From Limosilactobacillus gorillae (lineage in GTDB: Bacteria; Bacillota; Bacilli; Lactobacillales; Lactobacillaceae): DNA of 32,125 nucleotides. A program made the translations under genes and the position numbers. The stretch covers positions 1 through 32,125 of the forward strand of contig NZ_BCAH01000014.1 of NCBI RefSeq assembly GCF_001293735.1, in the 5' to 3' direction. This document shows, piece by piece, positions 1-6,964 of this stretch. The first letter of the stretch is position 1; every line of letters begins with the position of its first letter. The notes below the pieces were generated by a model, which saw only the letters and a list, made by a program, of their open reading frames with translations, did not search any database and had not been told where the DNA came from.

Positions 1-80
1 TTCGGTGCGTAGTTGACAACCGTTACTGAACTTCTTTCCGTTTTTAGGGTGACAGTGAGATCACATATCACAATCACACT
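1..80 (-). promoter_or_regulatory. possible start of the rplJ (L10) leader, cut by window edge
   Basis: This gene-free stretch lies after the rplA terminator. In Firmicutes the next genes on this strand are normally rplJ-rplL, preceded by an L10-binding leader RNA. The minus strand here ends in ACGCACCGAA, which resembles the run into the conserved core of that leader, but the core lies outside the window. The gene order supports the call more than the sequence does, so it is tentative. Confidence 0.3.
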
Positions 81-84
81 CCAC

Positions 85-112
85 CAAAAAAGCCCCGCCA
101 AATGGCGGGGCT
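85..112 (-). terminator. rplK-rplA operon terminator
   Basis: A GC-rich hairpin (arms AGCCCCGCCA and TGGCGGGGCT, positions 91-112) is followed on the minus strand by a run of six T (85-90). It lies 24 bases past the rplA stop. The plus strand also has a short T run after the hairpin, so it may work in both directions. Confidence 0.9.
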
Positions 113-136
113 TTTGCTTAAACTTGATCGGACAAC

Positions 137-829
137 TTAGAAAGTCGTCAGGTCAAGGGTAACGCTTGGGCCGAAAGTAGAAGCGATAGAAGCGTGCTTG
201 ATGTAAGTACCACGCACAGCTGCCGGACGAGCCTTAGCAACTACATCTTCGATCGTCTTCAGGTTTTCAACCAACTTAGCAGTGTCAAAGGATACCTTCC
301 CAAATGGAACGGCAACGTTACCGTCACGGTCCGTCCGGTAAGTAACTTGACCAGCCTTGGCGTCAGTAACGGCCTTGGCTACGTCCATCGTCACCGTACC
401 AGTCTTTGGGTTTGGCATTAAGCCCTTTGGTCCAAGAACCCGACCAAGACGCCCAACTTGTGGCATCATGTCCGGAGTGGCAATGGCAACGTCAAAGTCG
501 AGCCAGCCATCTTGGATCTTTTCAACTAAGTCTTGGTCACCAACAAAGTCAGCACCGGCTTCTTGGGCCACCTTAGCGTTTTCACCCTTAGCAAAAACGA
601 TTACGGTTTGGTCCTTACCAGTCCCGTTCGGGAGTACAACAGCCCCCCGAAGTTGTTGGTCAGCTTGCTTAGTATCAACGTTTAAGTTAAATGCAACTTC
701 AACGGTTGCGTCAAAGTTTGCGAAGTCAATGTCCTTAACCAAGTCTACCGCAGCGTCAACAGCGTATTCCTTCTTGCTGTCAACCTTCTTTAAGGCGTCT
801 TGGTACTTCTTACCACGGTTTTTAGCCAT
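137..829 (-). CDS. rplA: 50S ribosomal protein L1
   Basis: Primary 23S rRNA binding protein that forms the L1 stalk and helps release deacylated tRNA from the E site; in many bacteria it also represses translation of its own operon. The 230-residue product has the normal family length and the hallmark stretch [19 protein letters not shown] near residue 120. The ATG at 829 is preferred over the TTG seven codons upstream, because AAGGAGG lies just before the ATG and inside that extension. It follows rplK on the same transcript, and a strong terminator follows it. The rplK-rplA gap contains a small fold resembling the L1 binding site of 23S rRNA (855-879), which suggests autoregulation. Confidence 0.97.
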   Translation of the reverse strand: MAKNRGKKYQDALKKVDSKKEYAVDAAVDLVKDIDFANFDATVEVAFNLNVDTKQADQQLRGAVVLPNGTGKDQTVIVFAKGENAKVAQEAGADFVGDQDLVEKIQDGWLDFDVAIATPDMMPQVGRLGRVLGPKGLMPNPKTGTVTMDVAKAVTDAKAGQVTYRTDRDGNVAVPFGKVSFDTAKLVENLKTIEDVVAKARPAAVRGTYIKHASIASTFGPSVTLDLTTF

Positions 830-854
830 CTTGTGTTTTCCTCCTTGCAAATAT

Positions 855-879
855 GTGGTCGAACGGAGTTACCTCCCAC
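855..879 (-). promoter_or_regulatory. candidate L1-binding RNA fold before rplA
   Basis: In the rplK-rplA gap the minus strand reads GTGGGAGGTAACTCC and then GTTCGACCAC. The outer arms GTGG and CCAC pair, and an inner GAG/CTC stem begins directly or almost directly on the 5' side. The 3' side carries an unpaired stretch of about seven bases. This is the asymmetric shape of the L1 site in 23S rRNA (GGUGGGAGG opposite UACCACC). The rplA ribosome binding site lies about 15 bases downstream. Binding by L1 is inference. Confidence 0.5.
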
Positions 880-922
880 GTAAGGTCAACACGTTTTAGC
901 GTGCGACCCGGACTGCTGGGTT

Positions 923-1348
923 CTAGCCTTCAACAACGAAGCCCATGCTCCGAGCAGTACCTTCAATCATGCGCATCGCTGCTTCAACGTCAGCGGCGTT
1001 TAGATCTTGCATCTTCGTTTCGGCAATTTCCTTAACTTGGTCCTTGGTTACAGTTGCAACCTTGTTCGTGTTAGGTTCACCGGAACCGTGTTCAACACCA
1101 GCGGCCTTCTTAAGTAATACCGCAGCAGGCGGCGTCTTCGTAATGAAGTCGAAGGAACGGTCCTCGTACACCGTGATAACAACTGGGATCAGCATCCCTT
1201 TTTGATCAGCGGTCCGGGCGTTGAATTCCTTCGTGAAGCCCATAATGTTAATTCCTGCTTGCCCAAGTGCAGGACCTACTGGCGGAGCTGGCGTAGCCGC
1301 ACCGGCAGGAATTTGCAACTTGACAACGTTTGCTACTTTCTTTGCCAC
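923..1348 (-). CDS. rplK: 50S ribosomal protein L11
   Basis: L11 binds the GTPase-associated centre of 23S rRNA, supports factor binding and is needed for RelA activation. The 141-residue product matches the family length exactly and shows the N-terminal [20 protein letters not shown] signature and the C-terminal [12 protein letters not shown]. The start is GTG at 1348 with CTAAGGAGG upstream; a longer reading frame to 1411 runs back through the leader hairpin and is not coding. It is the first gene of the rplK-rplA unit, 119 bases after nusG. The leader carries an L1-site mimic, so L1 feedback probably controls it. Confidence 0.97.
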   Translation of the reverse strand: MAKKVANVVKLQIPAGAATPAPPVGPALGQAGINIMGFTKEFNARTADQKGMLIPVVITVYEDRSFDFITKTPPAAVLLKKAAGVEHGSGEPNTNKVATVTKDQVKEIAETKMQDLNAADVEAAMRMIEGTARSMGFVVEG

Positions 1349-1373
1349 GTGACAAAACCTCCTTAGTCCGTGT

Positions 1374-1412
1374 TGTGGTAATGATGGGGGATTGAAATTT
1401 GCCCCTCCCACA
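1374..1412 (-). promoter_or_regulatory. candidate L1-binding leader of the rplK-rplA operon
   Basis: The minus strand contains TGTGGGAGGGGC and, about 10 bases later, CCCCCATCATTACCACA. TGTGG pairs with CCACA and GGGG with CCCC. The two stems are separated by GA on the 5' side and about eight unpaired bases (CATCATTA) on the 3' side. The 23S rRNA L1 site has the same GUGGGAGG opposite UACCAC arrangement. E. coli L1 represses this operon by binding such a mimic; function here is inference from shape and position. Confidence 0.7.
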
Positions 1413-1467
1413 GTATGACGATAGCATACTTTTCTAAACTACCACATCTACCGTTAAATTACAAGGT

Positions 1468-2013
1468 TTATTCAACCGTATCAATTTGGTTAAAGTCTAG
1501 TTCAGTCGTCGTCAAACGGCCAAACATTTCAATTTCAACTTTCAACTTCAATTTTTCACGATCAACTTCAATGACCTTCCCTGACAGATCTGCAAAGGCA
1601 CCGGCGATGATCTTAACGTTATCACCAACTTCAACGTTGATGTCAGTCCGAGCAACGTCTTGACCCATCCGTGCCATAATCCGTTCCACTTCTTCAGGAA
1701 GTAACGGGGTTGGCTTAGAACCCCCACCGTGGGAACCTAAGAAACCGGTAACCCCTGGGGTGTTCCGCGCAACGTACCATGCCTGATCGGTCATAACCAT
1801 TTCCACCAGTACGTACCCTGGGAAAGTCTTTTCTTCAACTTCCTTGGCTTGGCCATCCTTAACTTGGCGTACCGTTTCTTCGGGAACTACGACTTGGAAG
1901 ATGTAGTCTTCCATCCCCATTGATTGAGCCCGGGATTCCAGGTTACTCTTCACCCGGTTTTCGTAACCGGAGTAGGTATGCAAAACATACCAACGTTTTT
2001 CATTCGTTTCCAC
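1468..2013 (-). CDS. nusG: transcription termination/antitermination factor NusG
   Basis: NusG binds the RNA polymerase clamp and modulates pausing, termination and transcription-translation coupling. The 181-residue protein has the N-terminal NGN domain (KRWYVLHTYSGYENRV, residues 6-21), a central MTDQAWYVARNTPGVTGFLG stretch and a C-terminal KOW domain (VGDNVKIIAGAFADLSGKV). It starts at a GTG (2013) preceded by AAAGGAGAAAC. It follows secE, as in most bacteria, but has its own promoter directly after the secE stop. A terminator-like hairpin lies in the roughly 75-base leader, so nusG may be attenuated. Confidence 0.97.
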   Translation of the reverse strand: METNEKRWYVLHTYSGYENRVKSNLESRAQSMGMEDYIFQVVVPEETVRQVKDGQAKEVEEKTFPGYVLVEMVMTDQAWYVARNTPGVTGFLGSHGGGSKPTPLLPEEVERIMARMGQDVARTDINVEVGDNVKIIAGAFADLSGKVIEVDREKLKLKVEIEMFGRLTTTELDFNQIDTVE

Positions 2014-2049
2014 GCTGTTTCTCCTTTATAAAGTGTGTTTTTGGCAAAA

Positions 2050-2083
2050 TAAAAAACCCCGTCATGAAAACGAAGTCTTTTTA
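2050..2083 (-). terminator. terminator-like hairpin in the nusG leader
   Basis: Minus-strand RNA pairs AAAAAGACTTCG (2083-2072) with CGGGGTTTTTT across a nine-base loop; about 11 pairs form, several of them G-U, and a T tract ends the 3' arm. It lies between the nusG promoter and the nusG ribosome binding site. It could end read-through from rpmG-secE or act as an attenuator for nusG. The stem is AU- and GU-rich, so strength is uncertain. Confidence 0.45.
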
Positions 2084-2093
2084 CTCGGCAACT

Positions 2094-2122
2094 AGTATAG
2101 CAAACTTTCCAGCTTTTGACTA
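2094..2122 (-). promoter_or_regulatory. nusG promoter
   Basis: Reading the minus strand, TAGTCA (2117-2122) and TATACT (2094-2099) are separated by 17 bases. The -35 box starts immediately after the secE stop codon. Predicted start is near 2087, giving a leader of about 75 bases. Confidence 0.6.
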
Positions 2123-2123
2123 G

Positions 2124-2300
2124 CTAGACAAACGCCAACATCAGCATGTGAATCAGCCAATCAAAGAAAGCAAAGAACAAGATGAAAAATATCGTGATCG
2201 ATAAAACGATCGTGGTATCGCGGCGATTTTCCTTTGCCGTTGGCCACACTACCCGGTGCATTTCATCCCGGACACTTCCAATAAACTTCAATGGGTGCAT
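2124..2300 (-). CDS. secE: preprotein translocase subunit SecE
   Basis: Small essential subunit of the SecYEG channel that clamps SecY in the cytoplasmic membrane. The 58-residue product has the conserved amphipathic stretch VRDEMHRVVWPTAKE followed by one transmembrane helix (TTIVLSITIFFILFFAFFDW), which is the Gram-positive single-span form. The ATG at 2300 is preceded by GGAGGAAAAC; the TTG four codons upstream overlaps that ribosome binding site and is rejected. It follows rpmG by 15 bases and precedes nusG. Confidence 0.95.
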   Translation of the reverse strand: MHPLKFIGSVRDEMHRVVWPTAKENRRDTTIVLSITIFFILFFAFFDWLIHMLMLAFV

Positions 2301-2315
2301 GTTTTCCTCCAAAAT

Positions 2316-2462
2316 TTAACGTGTTTCCCGGTGAACGGTCATTTTCCCACAGTGCTTACAAAACTTATTTAGTTCTAAGCGTTCTTCACGATTGGGACGC
2401 GCCGGCACGGAATAATTACGGCGCCCGCACTGACTACATTCGAGAGCTACTTTTTTAACCAT
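2316..2462 (-). CDS. rpmG: 50S ribosomal protein L33 (zinc-binding form)
   Basis: Small ribosomal protein near the E site of the large subunit. The 48-residue product keeps two CxxC pairs (C9/C12 and C35/C38), so it is the zinc-containing paralogue. The start is the ATG at 2462 with GGGAGGTG upstream; the longer reading frame to 2516 runs through the promoter and is not coding. It sits between the sigma factor gene and secE, the standard Firmicutes position, and is probably co-transcribed with secE. Confidence 0.95.
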   Translation of the reverse strand: MVKKVALECSQCGRRNYSVPARPNREERLELNKFCKHCGKMTVHRETR

Positions 2463-2486
2463 GCCATCACCTCCCTTGCCTGCTCT

Positions 2487-2516
2487 AGAGTAGCACGGAT
2501 TACCTAGTTTGATCAA
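2487..2516 (-). promoter_or_regulatory. rpmG-secE promoter
   Basis: Reading the minus strand, TTGATC (2511-2516) is followed after 18 bases by TACTCT (2487-2492), with TGC immediately before the -10. It lies in the 63-base gap between the sigma factor stop and rpmG. Confidence 0.55.
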
Positions 2517-2525
2517 CTGGTTCCC

Positions 2526-3107
2526 TTAGACAAAGGTCCTTTTTAGCTTCGCTCGGGCCCGATGAAGGGCGTTTTTGACTCGTCCTGGTGAACAACCCAT
2601 CGTTTGAGCAATTTCTTCTAAGGCTAGCCCCTTACTTTCCAGCAAAAAGGCTTCGCGTTCATTTTTAGAACACTGGGCCAAAAATTCCTGGTAACTAACC
2701 CGCCACATTACAATTTGCTCTGGGCTTAAAACCGGGTCTTGAATCATGGTGATATCATTTTCGGCATCCAAGTCCTGAATCAACTGGGCCGGGATCCGTT
2801 TTTCCGCCCTGGTTTGACGGTACAGATCCCGTAAACGATTGGTCAAAAGCTGGCGGTAGTACCAGCAAAAACATGTCTTTTGGTCCTTTTTATAACTTTG
2901 GACCGCCCTGCTTAAGACTAAGAAAGCCTCCTGTTGCCAGTCTTGCCGATCTAAACCAGCAATCGAAAAGCTCAACCACAGTTTCCGAACCAACGGCTGG
3001 TAACGATCAGACAACTGTGCTAACGTCTCATTGTTTCCCCGCGTTGCCTTTGCAATCAATGCCAGCTCCGTTCGCTCCTCTTCATTGAGTTGGTATGCTT
3101 CCATCAT
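2526..3107 (-). CDS. sigH: SigH/ComX-like RNA polymerase sigma factor
   Basis: Member of the sigma-70 superfamily; the gene at this locus in lactobacilli is the SigH/ComX-like factor linked to competence genes. The 193-residue protein has a region-2-like part (YQPLVRKLWLSFSIAGLDRQDWQQEAFLVLSRAV broken over residues 36-70, followed by a Trp/Tyr-rich stretch) and a region-4 helix-turn-helix (LEEIAQTMGCSPGRVKNALH, about residues 160-180). Two in-frame ATGs follow one another; GGGGAGG gives better spacing to the second (3104). It has its own promoter at 3147-3175. In Bacillus this slot is held by sigH, with yacP before it; yacP is absent here. Whether it directs competence in this strain is not shown. 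Confidence 0.85.
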   Translation of the reverse strand: MMEAYQLNEEERTELALIAKATRGNNETLAQLSDRYQPLVRKLWLSFSIAGLDRQDWQQEAFLVLSRAVQSYKKDQKTCFCWYYRQLLTNRLRDLYRQTRAEKRIPAQLIQDLDAENDITMIQDPVLSPEQIVMWRVSYQEFLAQCSKNEREAFLLESKGLALEEIAQTMGCSPGRVKNALHRARAKLKRTFV

Positions 3108-3146
3108 CGTCCTCCCCTATCATTTTTCCCTCCCCTGCATCAATTC

Positions 3147-3175
3147 ACATTACCAGACAATGACAGCGTTTACAA
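3147..3175 (-). promoter_or_regulatory. promoter of the SigH-like gene
   Basis: Reading the minus strand, TTGTAA (3170-3175) and TAATGT (3147-3152) are separated by 17 bases, about 40 bases upstream of the start codon. The rest of the 274-base gap up to rlmB holds the rlmB terminator and nothing else recognised. Confidence 0.55.
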
Positions 3176-3312
3176 TATGTTTTTTCACTATTTTTCGCCC
3201 TTTAACCTTTTCTTCCCCGGCTAACGAGAAGTGGCTCCTTTTTTCATCGTAAAAATTTTTATTAGTAAGGGCTACTTAGTTGTCACCCTAAAAGGGACTA
3301 CATCTTGTAGAT

Positions 3313-3359
3313 AAAAAAATGGGCCCAGCATTACCAGTTAACCGGTAGCTCAGACCCAT
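3313..3359 (-). terminator. terminator after rlmB
   Basis: On the minus strand TGGG, AGC and ACC pair with GGT, GCT and CCCA in an interrupted hairpin around GTTAA, followed by seven T (3313-3319). It separates the cysS-mrnC-rlmB unit from the sigma factor gene. Confidence 0.75.
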
Positions 3360-3381
3360 CTTTGTTACGGATATCTTTTAC

Positions 3382-4137
3382 TTAATCGAGTGGGTGACGG
3401 GTCGCAAACCCCTGATAAATCAGCAGGCTAGCCGCCACGGATGCATTCAAGCTCTGAACGTGACCAATCATTGGAATCGTCAGCATTTCGTCGCAGGTCT
3501 TCTTTAACAACGGTGAAATCCCTTTTCCTTCGTTTCCGATAACCAAGGCAACCGCCCCCTTAGCATTCCAGCGCCGGTAATCGGTCCCCAGCATGTCGGT
3601 TCCAAATAACCAGACCCCACGTTGCTGAAGTTCTTTAGCCACCTGAACCAGATTGGTAACCCGGGCCACTGGAACATGTTCAATCGCACCAGTGGAAGTC
3701 TTGGCTACCACGGCAGTTAAGCCCACTGAACGACGCTTCGGAATAATAATTCCGTGAACCCCCGCAGCATCAGCAGTCCGTAAGATGGACCCTAGGTTAT
3801 GGGGGTCCGCTAACTCATCGAGGATTAAGAAGAACGGTTCCTCATCCCTTTGGGCAGCGTTTTTAAATAGGTCATCAACCGTGGCGTACTCATAGGCAGC
3901 CACCGCCAGGGCCACCCCTTGATGATTTTGTCCGCCCGTCATTTGATCTAGCTTTGTCTTAGGGACGTTTGAAATCACTAGTCGCCGATCTTTGGCCAGC
4001 TTGATGATCTGGGCGATCGTATCCGTCTTCAGCCCCTTTTGGACAAAGACTTTGTTGATCTCCTGGTCGGATTTTAAAGCGGCAATGACCGGGTGACGGC
4101 CAATGATAAATTCACTGTTTTCTTCGTTAGTCTTCAT
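3382..4137 (-). CDS. rlmB: 23S rRNA (guanosine-2'-O-)-methyltransferase RlmB, SpoU family
   Basis: TrmH/SpoU-class methyltransferase that 2'-O-methylates a guanosine in the peptidyl-transferase region of 23S rRNA (G2251 in E. coli numbering). The 251-residue protein has an N-terminal L30e-like substrate-binding domain ([13 protein letters not shown], from residue 11) and a knotted SPOUT domain with motif 1 ([16 protein letters not shown], 111-126), motif 2 ([10 protein letters not shown], 199-208) and motif 3 ([19 protein letters not shown], 221-239). Its start overlaps the end of mrnC by 11 bases, so translation is probably coupled. A terminator follows. Confidence 0.95.
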   Translation of the reverse strand: MKTNEENSEFIIGRHPVIAALKSDQEINKVFVQKGLKTDTIAQIIKLAKDRRLVISNVPKTKLDQMTGGQNHQGVALAVAAYEYATVDDLFKNAAQRDEEPFFLILDELADPHNLGSILRTADAAGVHGIIIPKRRSVGLTAVVAKTSTGAIEHVPVARVTNLVQVAKELQQRGVWLFGTDMLGTDYRRWNAKGAVALVIGNEGKGISPLLKKTCDEMLTIPMIGHVQSLNASVAASLLIYQGFATRHPLD

Positions 4138-4540
4138 GGACTAAATTCCCCCGTTCGACTTGTTTAATGCACCAAGTGGCCAATTCACTAACCCGATCCT
4201 GCTTACCAGCTAATTGCAGGTAGCCAAACAGGGCTTCAAATCCGGTTGACTGCCGGTAAGTTAAAACCGAGGTATTCTTAGCGTGGGTATAACTATTCGC
4301 ATTACGCCCTCGCTTATAATATGACCATTCCTCTTCGGTGAGACAATCTTCTTCTTGCATCCGCGCGATCAAGGCCGCCTGTGCCTTGGCTGACACGTAG
4401 CTAGTGGCTTTTTTTTGCAAGCGGTTAGGTTTACTCATCCCTAACGCTAACAAGTGTTGGCGAATAAAAACTTCATAGACGGCGTCGCCCAAGTAGGCAA
4501 GGGCGATCCCATTCAACTGCTGATAATCTGCTTGTTCCAT
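4127..4540 (-). CDS. mrnC: Mini-ribonuclease III
   Basis: RNase III-like endonuclease lacking the double-stranded RNA binding domain; in Bacillus it trims 23S rRNA ends. The 137 residues carry the catalytic signature [10 protein letters not shown] (14-23, acidic residues D19 and E23) and the C-terminal [13 protein letters not shown] segment that completes the active site. It starts 6 bases after the cysS stop and overlaps rlmB by 11 bases: a typical cysS-mrnC-rlmB operon. Confidence 0.95.
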   Translation of the reverse strand: MEQADYQQLNGIALAYLGDAVYEVFIRQHLLALGMSKPNRLQKKATSYVSAKAQAALIARMQEEDCLTEEEWSYYKRGRNANSYTHAKNTSVLTYRQSTGFEALFGYLQLAGKQDRVSELATWCIKQVERGNLVHED

Positions 4541-4546
4541 TGGTGA

Positions 4547-5962
4547 CTACTTCGATTCCTTTCTGTAGCGAGTCCCCTGAGGAGTGTCCTCTAAAATAAT
4601 TCCCCGTTCCTTTAGCTGGTCGCGAATTTGATCGCTCAAAGCAAAGTTCTTCTCGGCCCGGGCAGCATCACGCTTTTTGATTAGGGCTTCAATTGCTTCG
4701 TCATTAGTTTCTACTTCTTCTTGCAGGTCGACCCCAAAAACGGCCACCAGCCGCTTTAGCATCAACTGAATAGCCACAATTGGTTCGCGCTGAACCAGGC
4801 GCTGTTCGACATACTGGTTAGCAAAGCGCATTAGCTCATAAACCACGGCAATCCCGTTTTGTACGTTGATATCGTCATCCATTGCGATAACAAAACGGCT
4901 CCTGAAGTCTGCCAGCTTACGTTGAACCCCCCCATCGGTCCCCGACGTGGCGTCTTTCAAGCGGTAGGCCAGGTTATTATACGTATTCTTTAGGTGCTCC
5001 AGGTTAGCTTGGGCTTCTACCAAACTCTCCTGACTATACTGAATTGGCCGCCGATACTGAGTTGTTGACATAAAGAAGCGCAAAACCTGTGGGTCAACTT
5101 CCTTGATTAAATCATGTACCGTTACGAAGTTACCCAAGGACTTGCTCATCTTTTCGTTGTCTTTTCCAATCGTCACAAAGCCATTGTGCAGCCAATAATT
5201 AACAAAATGTTGGCCAGTCTTGGCCTCGCTCTGAGCGATCTCGTTTTCGTGGTGTGGGAACTCAAGGTCCTGACCACCAGCGTGAATGTCTAAAGTTATC
5301 CCCAGGTACTTGGTGGCCATTACTGAACATTCGATGTGCCATCCTGGCCGACCAGCGCCCCACGGCGAATCCCACTTAATCTCCCCCGGTTTAGCCGCCT
5401 TCCAGAGGGCAAAATCGAGCGGATCCTCTTTTTTAGCAATCTCTTCTGTTGAAACGTGTTCGCTGGCTCCCACCTCCAGGTCATCTATCGATTGCCCTGA
5501 CAATTGACCGTAATGAGCAAACTTACGGGCTCGATAATAAACGTCGCCGGCACTTTGGTAAGCATAGCCCTTTTCAACTAGGTCCGCAATGAAGGCAATG
5601 ATCTCTTTGATGTTTTCAGTTGCCCGAGGGTGAATCGTGGCTGGCTCAACGTTTAAAGACGCTGTGTCTTCCATGTAGGCTTGAATGTACTTATCCGCCA
5701 GCTGAGACACTGTGACTCCCTGTTCATTAGCTGCCTTGATCATCTTATCGTCAATATCGGTAAAGTTAGAGACATAGTTAACCTGGTAGCCAGAAAACTC
5801 CAGATAGCGGCGGACCGTGTCAAAAGCCACCACACTGCGGGCATTTCCAATGTGGATGTAATTGTAAACGGTTGGACCACAGACGTACATGTTCACCACC
5901 CCTGCTTGTTGGGGACGAAATTCTTCTTTTTGCCGGGTGAGTGTGTTATAAAGTTTCAGCAT
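4547..5962 (-). CDS. cysS: cysteinyl-tRNA synthetase
   Basis: Class I aminoacyl-tRNA synthetase charging tRNA-Cys. The 471-residue protein has normal length, the HIGN motif (37-40), zinc ligands including C28 (MYVCGPTVY) and the WHIECS and HHENE segments, KMSKS near residue 270 and a C-terminal anticodon-binding region. The ATG at 5962 has GGAGGTAATCGAC before it. A possible extended -10 (TGGTAAGAT, near 5999-6007) lies upstream on this strand. No T-box leader was found although the upstream gap is 360 bases; the divergent strand of that gap encodes a predicted small RNA. Confidence 0.97.
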   Translation of the reverse strand: MLKLYNTLTRQKEEFRPQQAGVVNMYVCGPTVYNYIHIGNARSVVAFDTVRRYLEFSGYQVNYVSNFTDIDDKMIKAANEQGVTVSQLADKYIQAYMEDTASLNVEPATIHPRATENIKEIIAFIADLVEKGYAYQSAGDVYYRARKFAHYGQLSGQSIDDLEVGASEHVSTEEIAKKEDPLDFALWKAAKPGEIKWDSPWGAGRPGWHIECSVMATKYLGITLDIHAGGQDLEFPHHENEIAQSEAKTGQHFVNYWLHNGFVTIGKDNEKMSKSLGNFVTVHDLIKEVDPQVLRFFMSTTQYRRPIQYSQESLVEAQANLEHLKNTYNNLAYRLKDATSGTDGGVQRKLADFRSRFVIAMDDDINVQNGIAVVYELMRFANQYVEQRLVQREPIVAIQLMLKRLVAVFGVDLQEEVETNDEAIEALIKKRDAARAEKNFALSDQIRDQLKERGIILEDTPQGTRYRKESK

Positions 5963-6046
5963 GTCGATTACCTCCAGTGGTCCATATAGAATATTACTAT
6001 CTTACCACAAGTTCCATGCGGTCACCGCCTAACTCACCAAAGGGGT

Positions 6047-6075
6047 TTGATAATTATTAAGTACTTGGTCATACT
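6047..6075 (+). promoter_or_regulatory. promoter of the predicted plus-strand small RNA
   Basis: TTGATA (6047-6052) and CATACT (6070-6075) are 17 bases apart on the plus strand, pointing away from cysS. A transcript would begin near 6082. The -10 box is imperfect. Confidence 0.5.
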
Positions 6076-6081
6076 TTCTTC

Positions 6082-6254
6082 ACAACCGACTGATAGTATG
6101 TAAATGTAGCTAGGAAACGAGCTACATTTAACCGAAACCTATTATTTTTCAATTACTCCTCCCAATAGTAACCGAAAAATATACTTTTACGAAATCTCCC
6201 CCAAGATATCGTAATACTCCTCTGCGGTGGTTCTCCCAAACCACCGCTTTTTTT
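6082..6254 (+). ncRNA. candidate trans-acting small RNA with CU-rich anti-SD motifs
   Basis: Predicted RNA of about 173 bases in the 360-base cysS/UPF0340 gap, on the strand opposite to both genes. It begins after a sigma-A-type promoter. It contains a perfect 11-bp hairpin (6101-6111 with 6120-6130, loop AGGAAACG) and a small CTATT/AATAG stem (6139-6143 with 6164-6168) whose 20-base loop displays CTCCTCCC. A second CU-rich site CTCCCCC (6196-6202) and a third CTCCTC (6217-6222) lie in A/T-rich linkers. A 9-bp terminator hairpin has loop CTCCCA and seven T. Repeated CUCC motifs exposed in loops are the hallmark of Gram-positive small RNAs that block Shine-Dalgarno sequences. No open reading frame of note lies within it. 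Existence, ends and targets are inference. Confidence 0.6.
6224..6254 (+). terminator. terminator of the candidate small RNA
   Basis: Perfect 9-bp stem (GCGGTGGTT 6224-6232 with AACCACCGC 6239-6247), loop CTCCCA, then seven T (6248-6254). The minus strand has no T run after this hairpin, so it is directional. No plus-strand gene precedes it, which is why a small RNA is proposed. Confidence 0.85.
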
Positions 6255-6315
6255 GTGTCCAAATAGAAGAGTGCCCTGAACCGTTAGACACAGATCTAAC
6301 AACAATTCTGGACAC
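6255..6315. repeat. imperfect palindrome between the small RNA and the UPF0340 gene
   Basis: Outer arms GTGTCCA (6255-6261) and TGGACAC (6309-6315) enclose an inner GTTAGA/TCTAAC stem (6283-6288 with 6295-6300). On the plus strand TTTT follows. It may act as a second terminator or may be a remnant of a small mobile repeat; there is no transposase nearby. Confidence 0.4.
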
Positions 6316-6322
6316 TTTTCTA

Positions 6323-6895
6323 CTAAATATCCTTTTGATCAAAGGGGTCCCATTCGTACTTAGCCCGGGCCCCACCAATCAGTTTGGGCCGGGAGCGTAA
6401 GTAGGTCACGTGGGCCTGGCCAATCTCTTTAACCGTCGTCCGTACTGGAATTTGAACGAACTTAACCTGCATACCAATACTAGTGTCACCAATATCGACC
6501 CCTGCCTCGGCCACCACGTGTTCCACCTCAACTGGATCATTGAATAGCTCGAAGGCTGCTACCTGCCCAGCTCCCCCGGCATGAAGCTGAGGGTAAACGG
6601 TCACAATCTCAAGCCCCCGCCGCTTGGCTACCGAATGCTCCACCACGAGGGCCCGATTCAAGTGCTCACAGCCCTGAACCGCGAGGTCAACACCCAGTGG
6701 GTTCAGGAGCTCTAAGATTGCACTGACCACCGTTCGTCCAACTTCGATGTTAGAGTCTTGGCCGATATGTTCTCCCTGAACCTCACTAGTGCTAAGCCCT
6801 AGGACAAATAGATCGCCAGCTTCTAGGTGCGCCTCTTTCAACAATTCTGTTACCCCGGCTTGGGTGGCCGTTTTAATTTGACTTAATGACTCCAT
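6323..6895 (-). CDS. ywlG: UPF0340 family protein (YwlG-like, DUF436)
   Basis: Conserved Firmicutes protein of unknown function, matching the TIGR01440/UPF0340 family by its overall pattern: an N-terminal helical stretch, then [18 protein letters not shown] (about residues 33-50), [20 protein letters not shown] (65-84) and a conserved C-terminal [13 protein letters not shown]. The 190-residue length is normal for the family. In Bacillus ywlG lies elsewhere, near glyA; here it occupies the place where cysE lies between gltX and cysS. A terminator precedes it, so it needs its own promoter in or just after gltX's terminator; none is clear. Function unknown. Confidence 0.85.
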   Translation of the reverse strand: MESLSQIKTATQAGVTELLKEAHLEAGDLFVLGLSTSEVQGEHIGQDSNIEVGRTVVSAILELLNPLGVDLAVQGCEHLNRALVVEHSVAKRRGLEIVTVYPQLHAGGAGQVAAFELFNDPVEVEHVVAEAGVDIGDTSIGMQVKFVQIPVRTTVKEIGQAHVTYLRSRPKLIGGARAKYEWDPFDQKDI

Positions 6896-6913
6896 GGGCT
6901 TCCCCCTTTTTCA

Positions 6914-6951
6914 ATAAAAACCGCCCTTTGACAATTGCCAAGAGGACGGTT
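6914..6951 (-). terminator. terminator after gltX
   Basis: Minus-strand arms AACCGTCC (6951-6944) and GGGCGGTT (6926-6919) form an 8-bp stem with one G-U pair, followed by TTTT. It lies between gltX and the UPF0340 gene. Confidence 0.75.
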
Positions 6952-6964
6952 CTGGTAATGAGCT

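Noticed and set aside
357-899. 180-codon plus-strand open frame opposite rplA
   Set aside because: It is antisense to L1 in a constrained gene, has no ribosome binding site, and its translation is Ser/Thr/Pro-rich noise.
6082-6254. 6S RNA interpretation of the plus-strand transcript
   Set aside because: Length is similar, but the 5' and 3' ends do not pair with each other and there is no long rod with a central bubble.
5963-6322. T-box riboswitch upstream of cysS
   Set aside because: The conserved T-box core (AGGGTGG...) is absent on the minus strand, and the only strong terminator hairpin has its T run on the plus strand.
6187-6378. 63-codon minus-strand frame overlapping the end of the UPF0340 gene
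   Set aside because: It starts inside the UPF0340 gene in another frame, runs through both the palindrome and the terminator of the candidate small RNA, and has no ribosome binding site.
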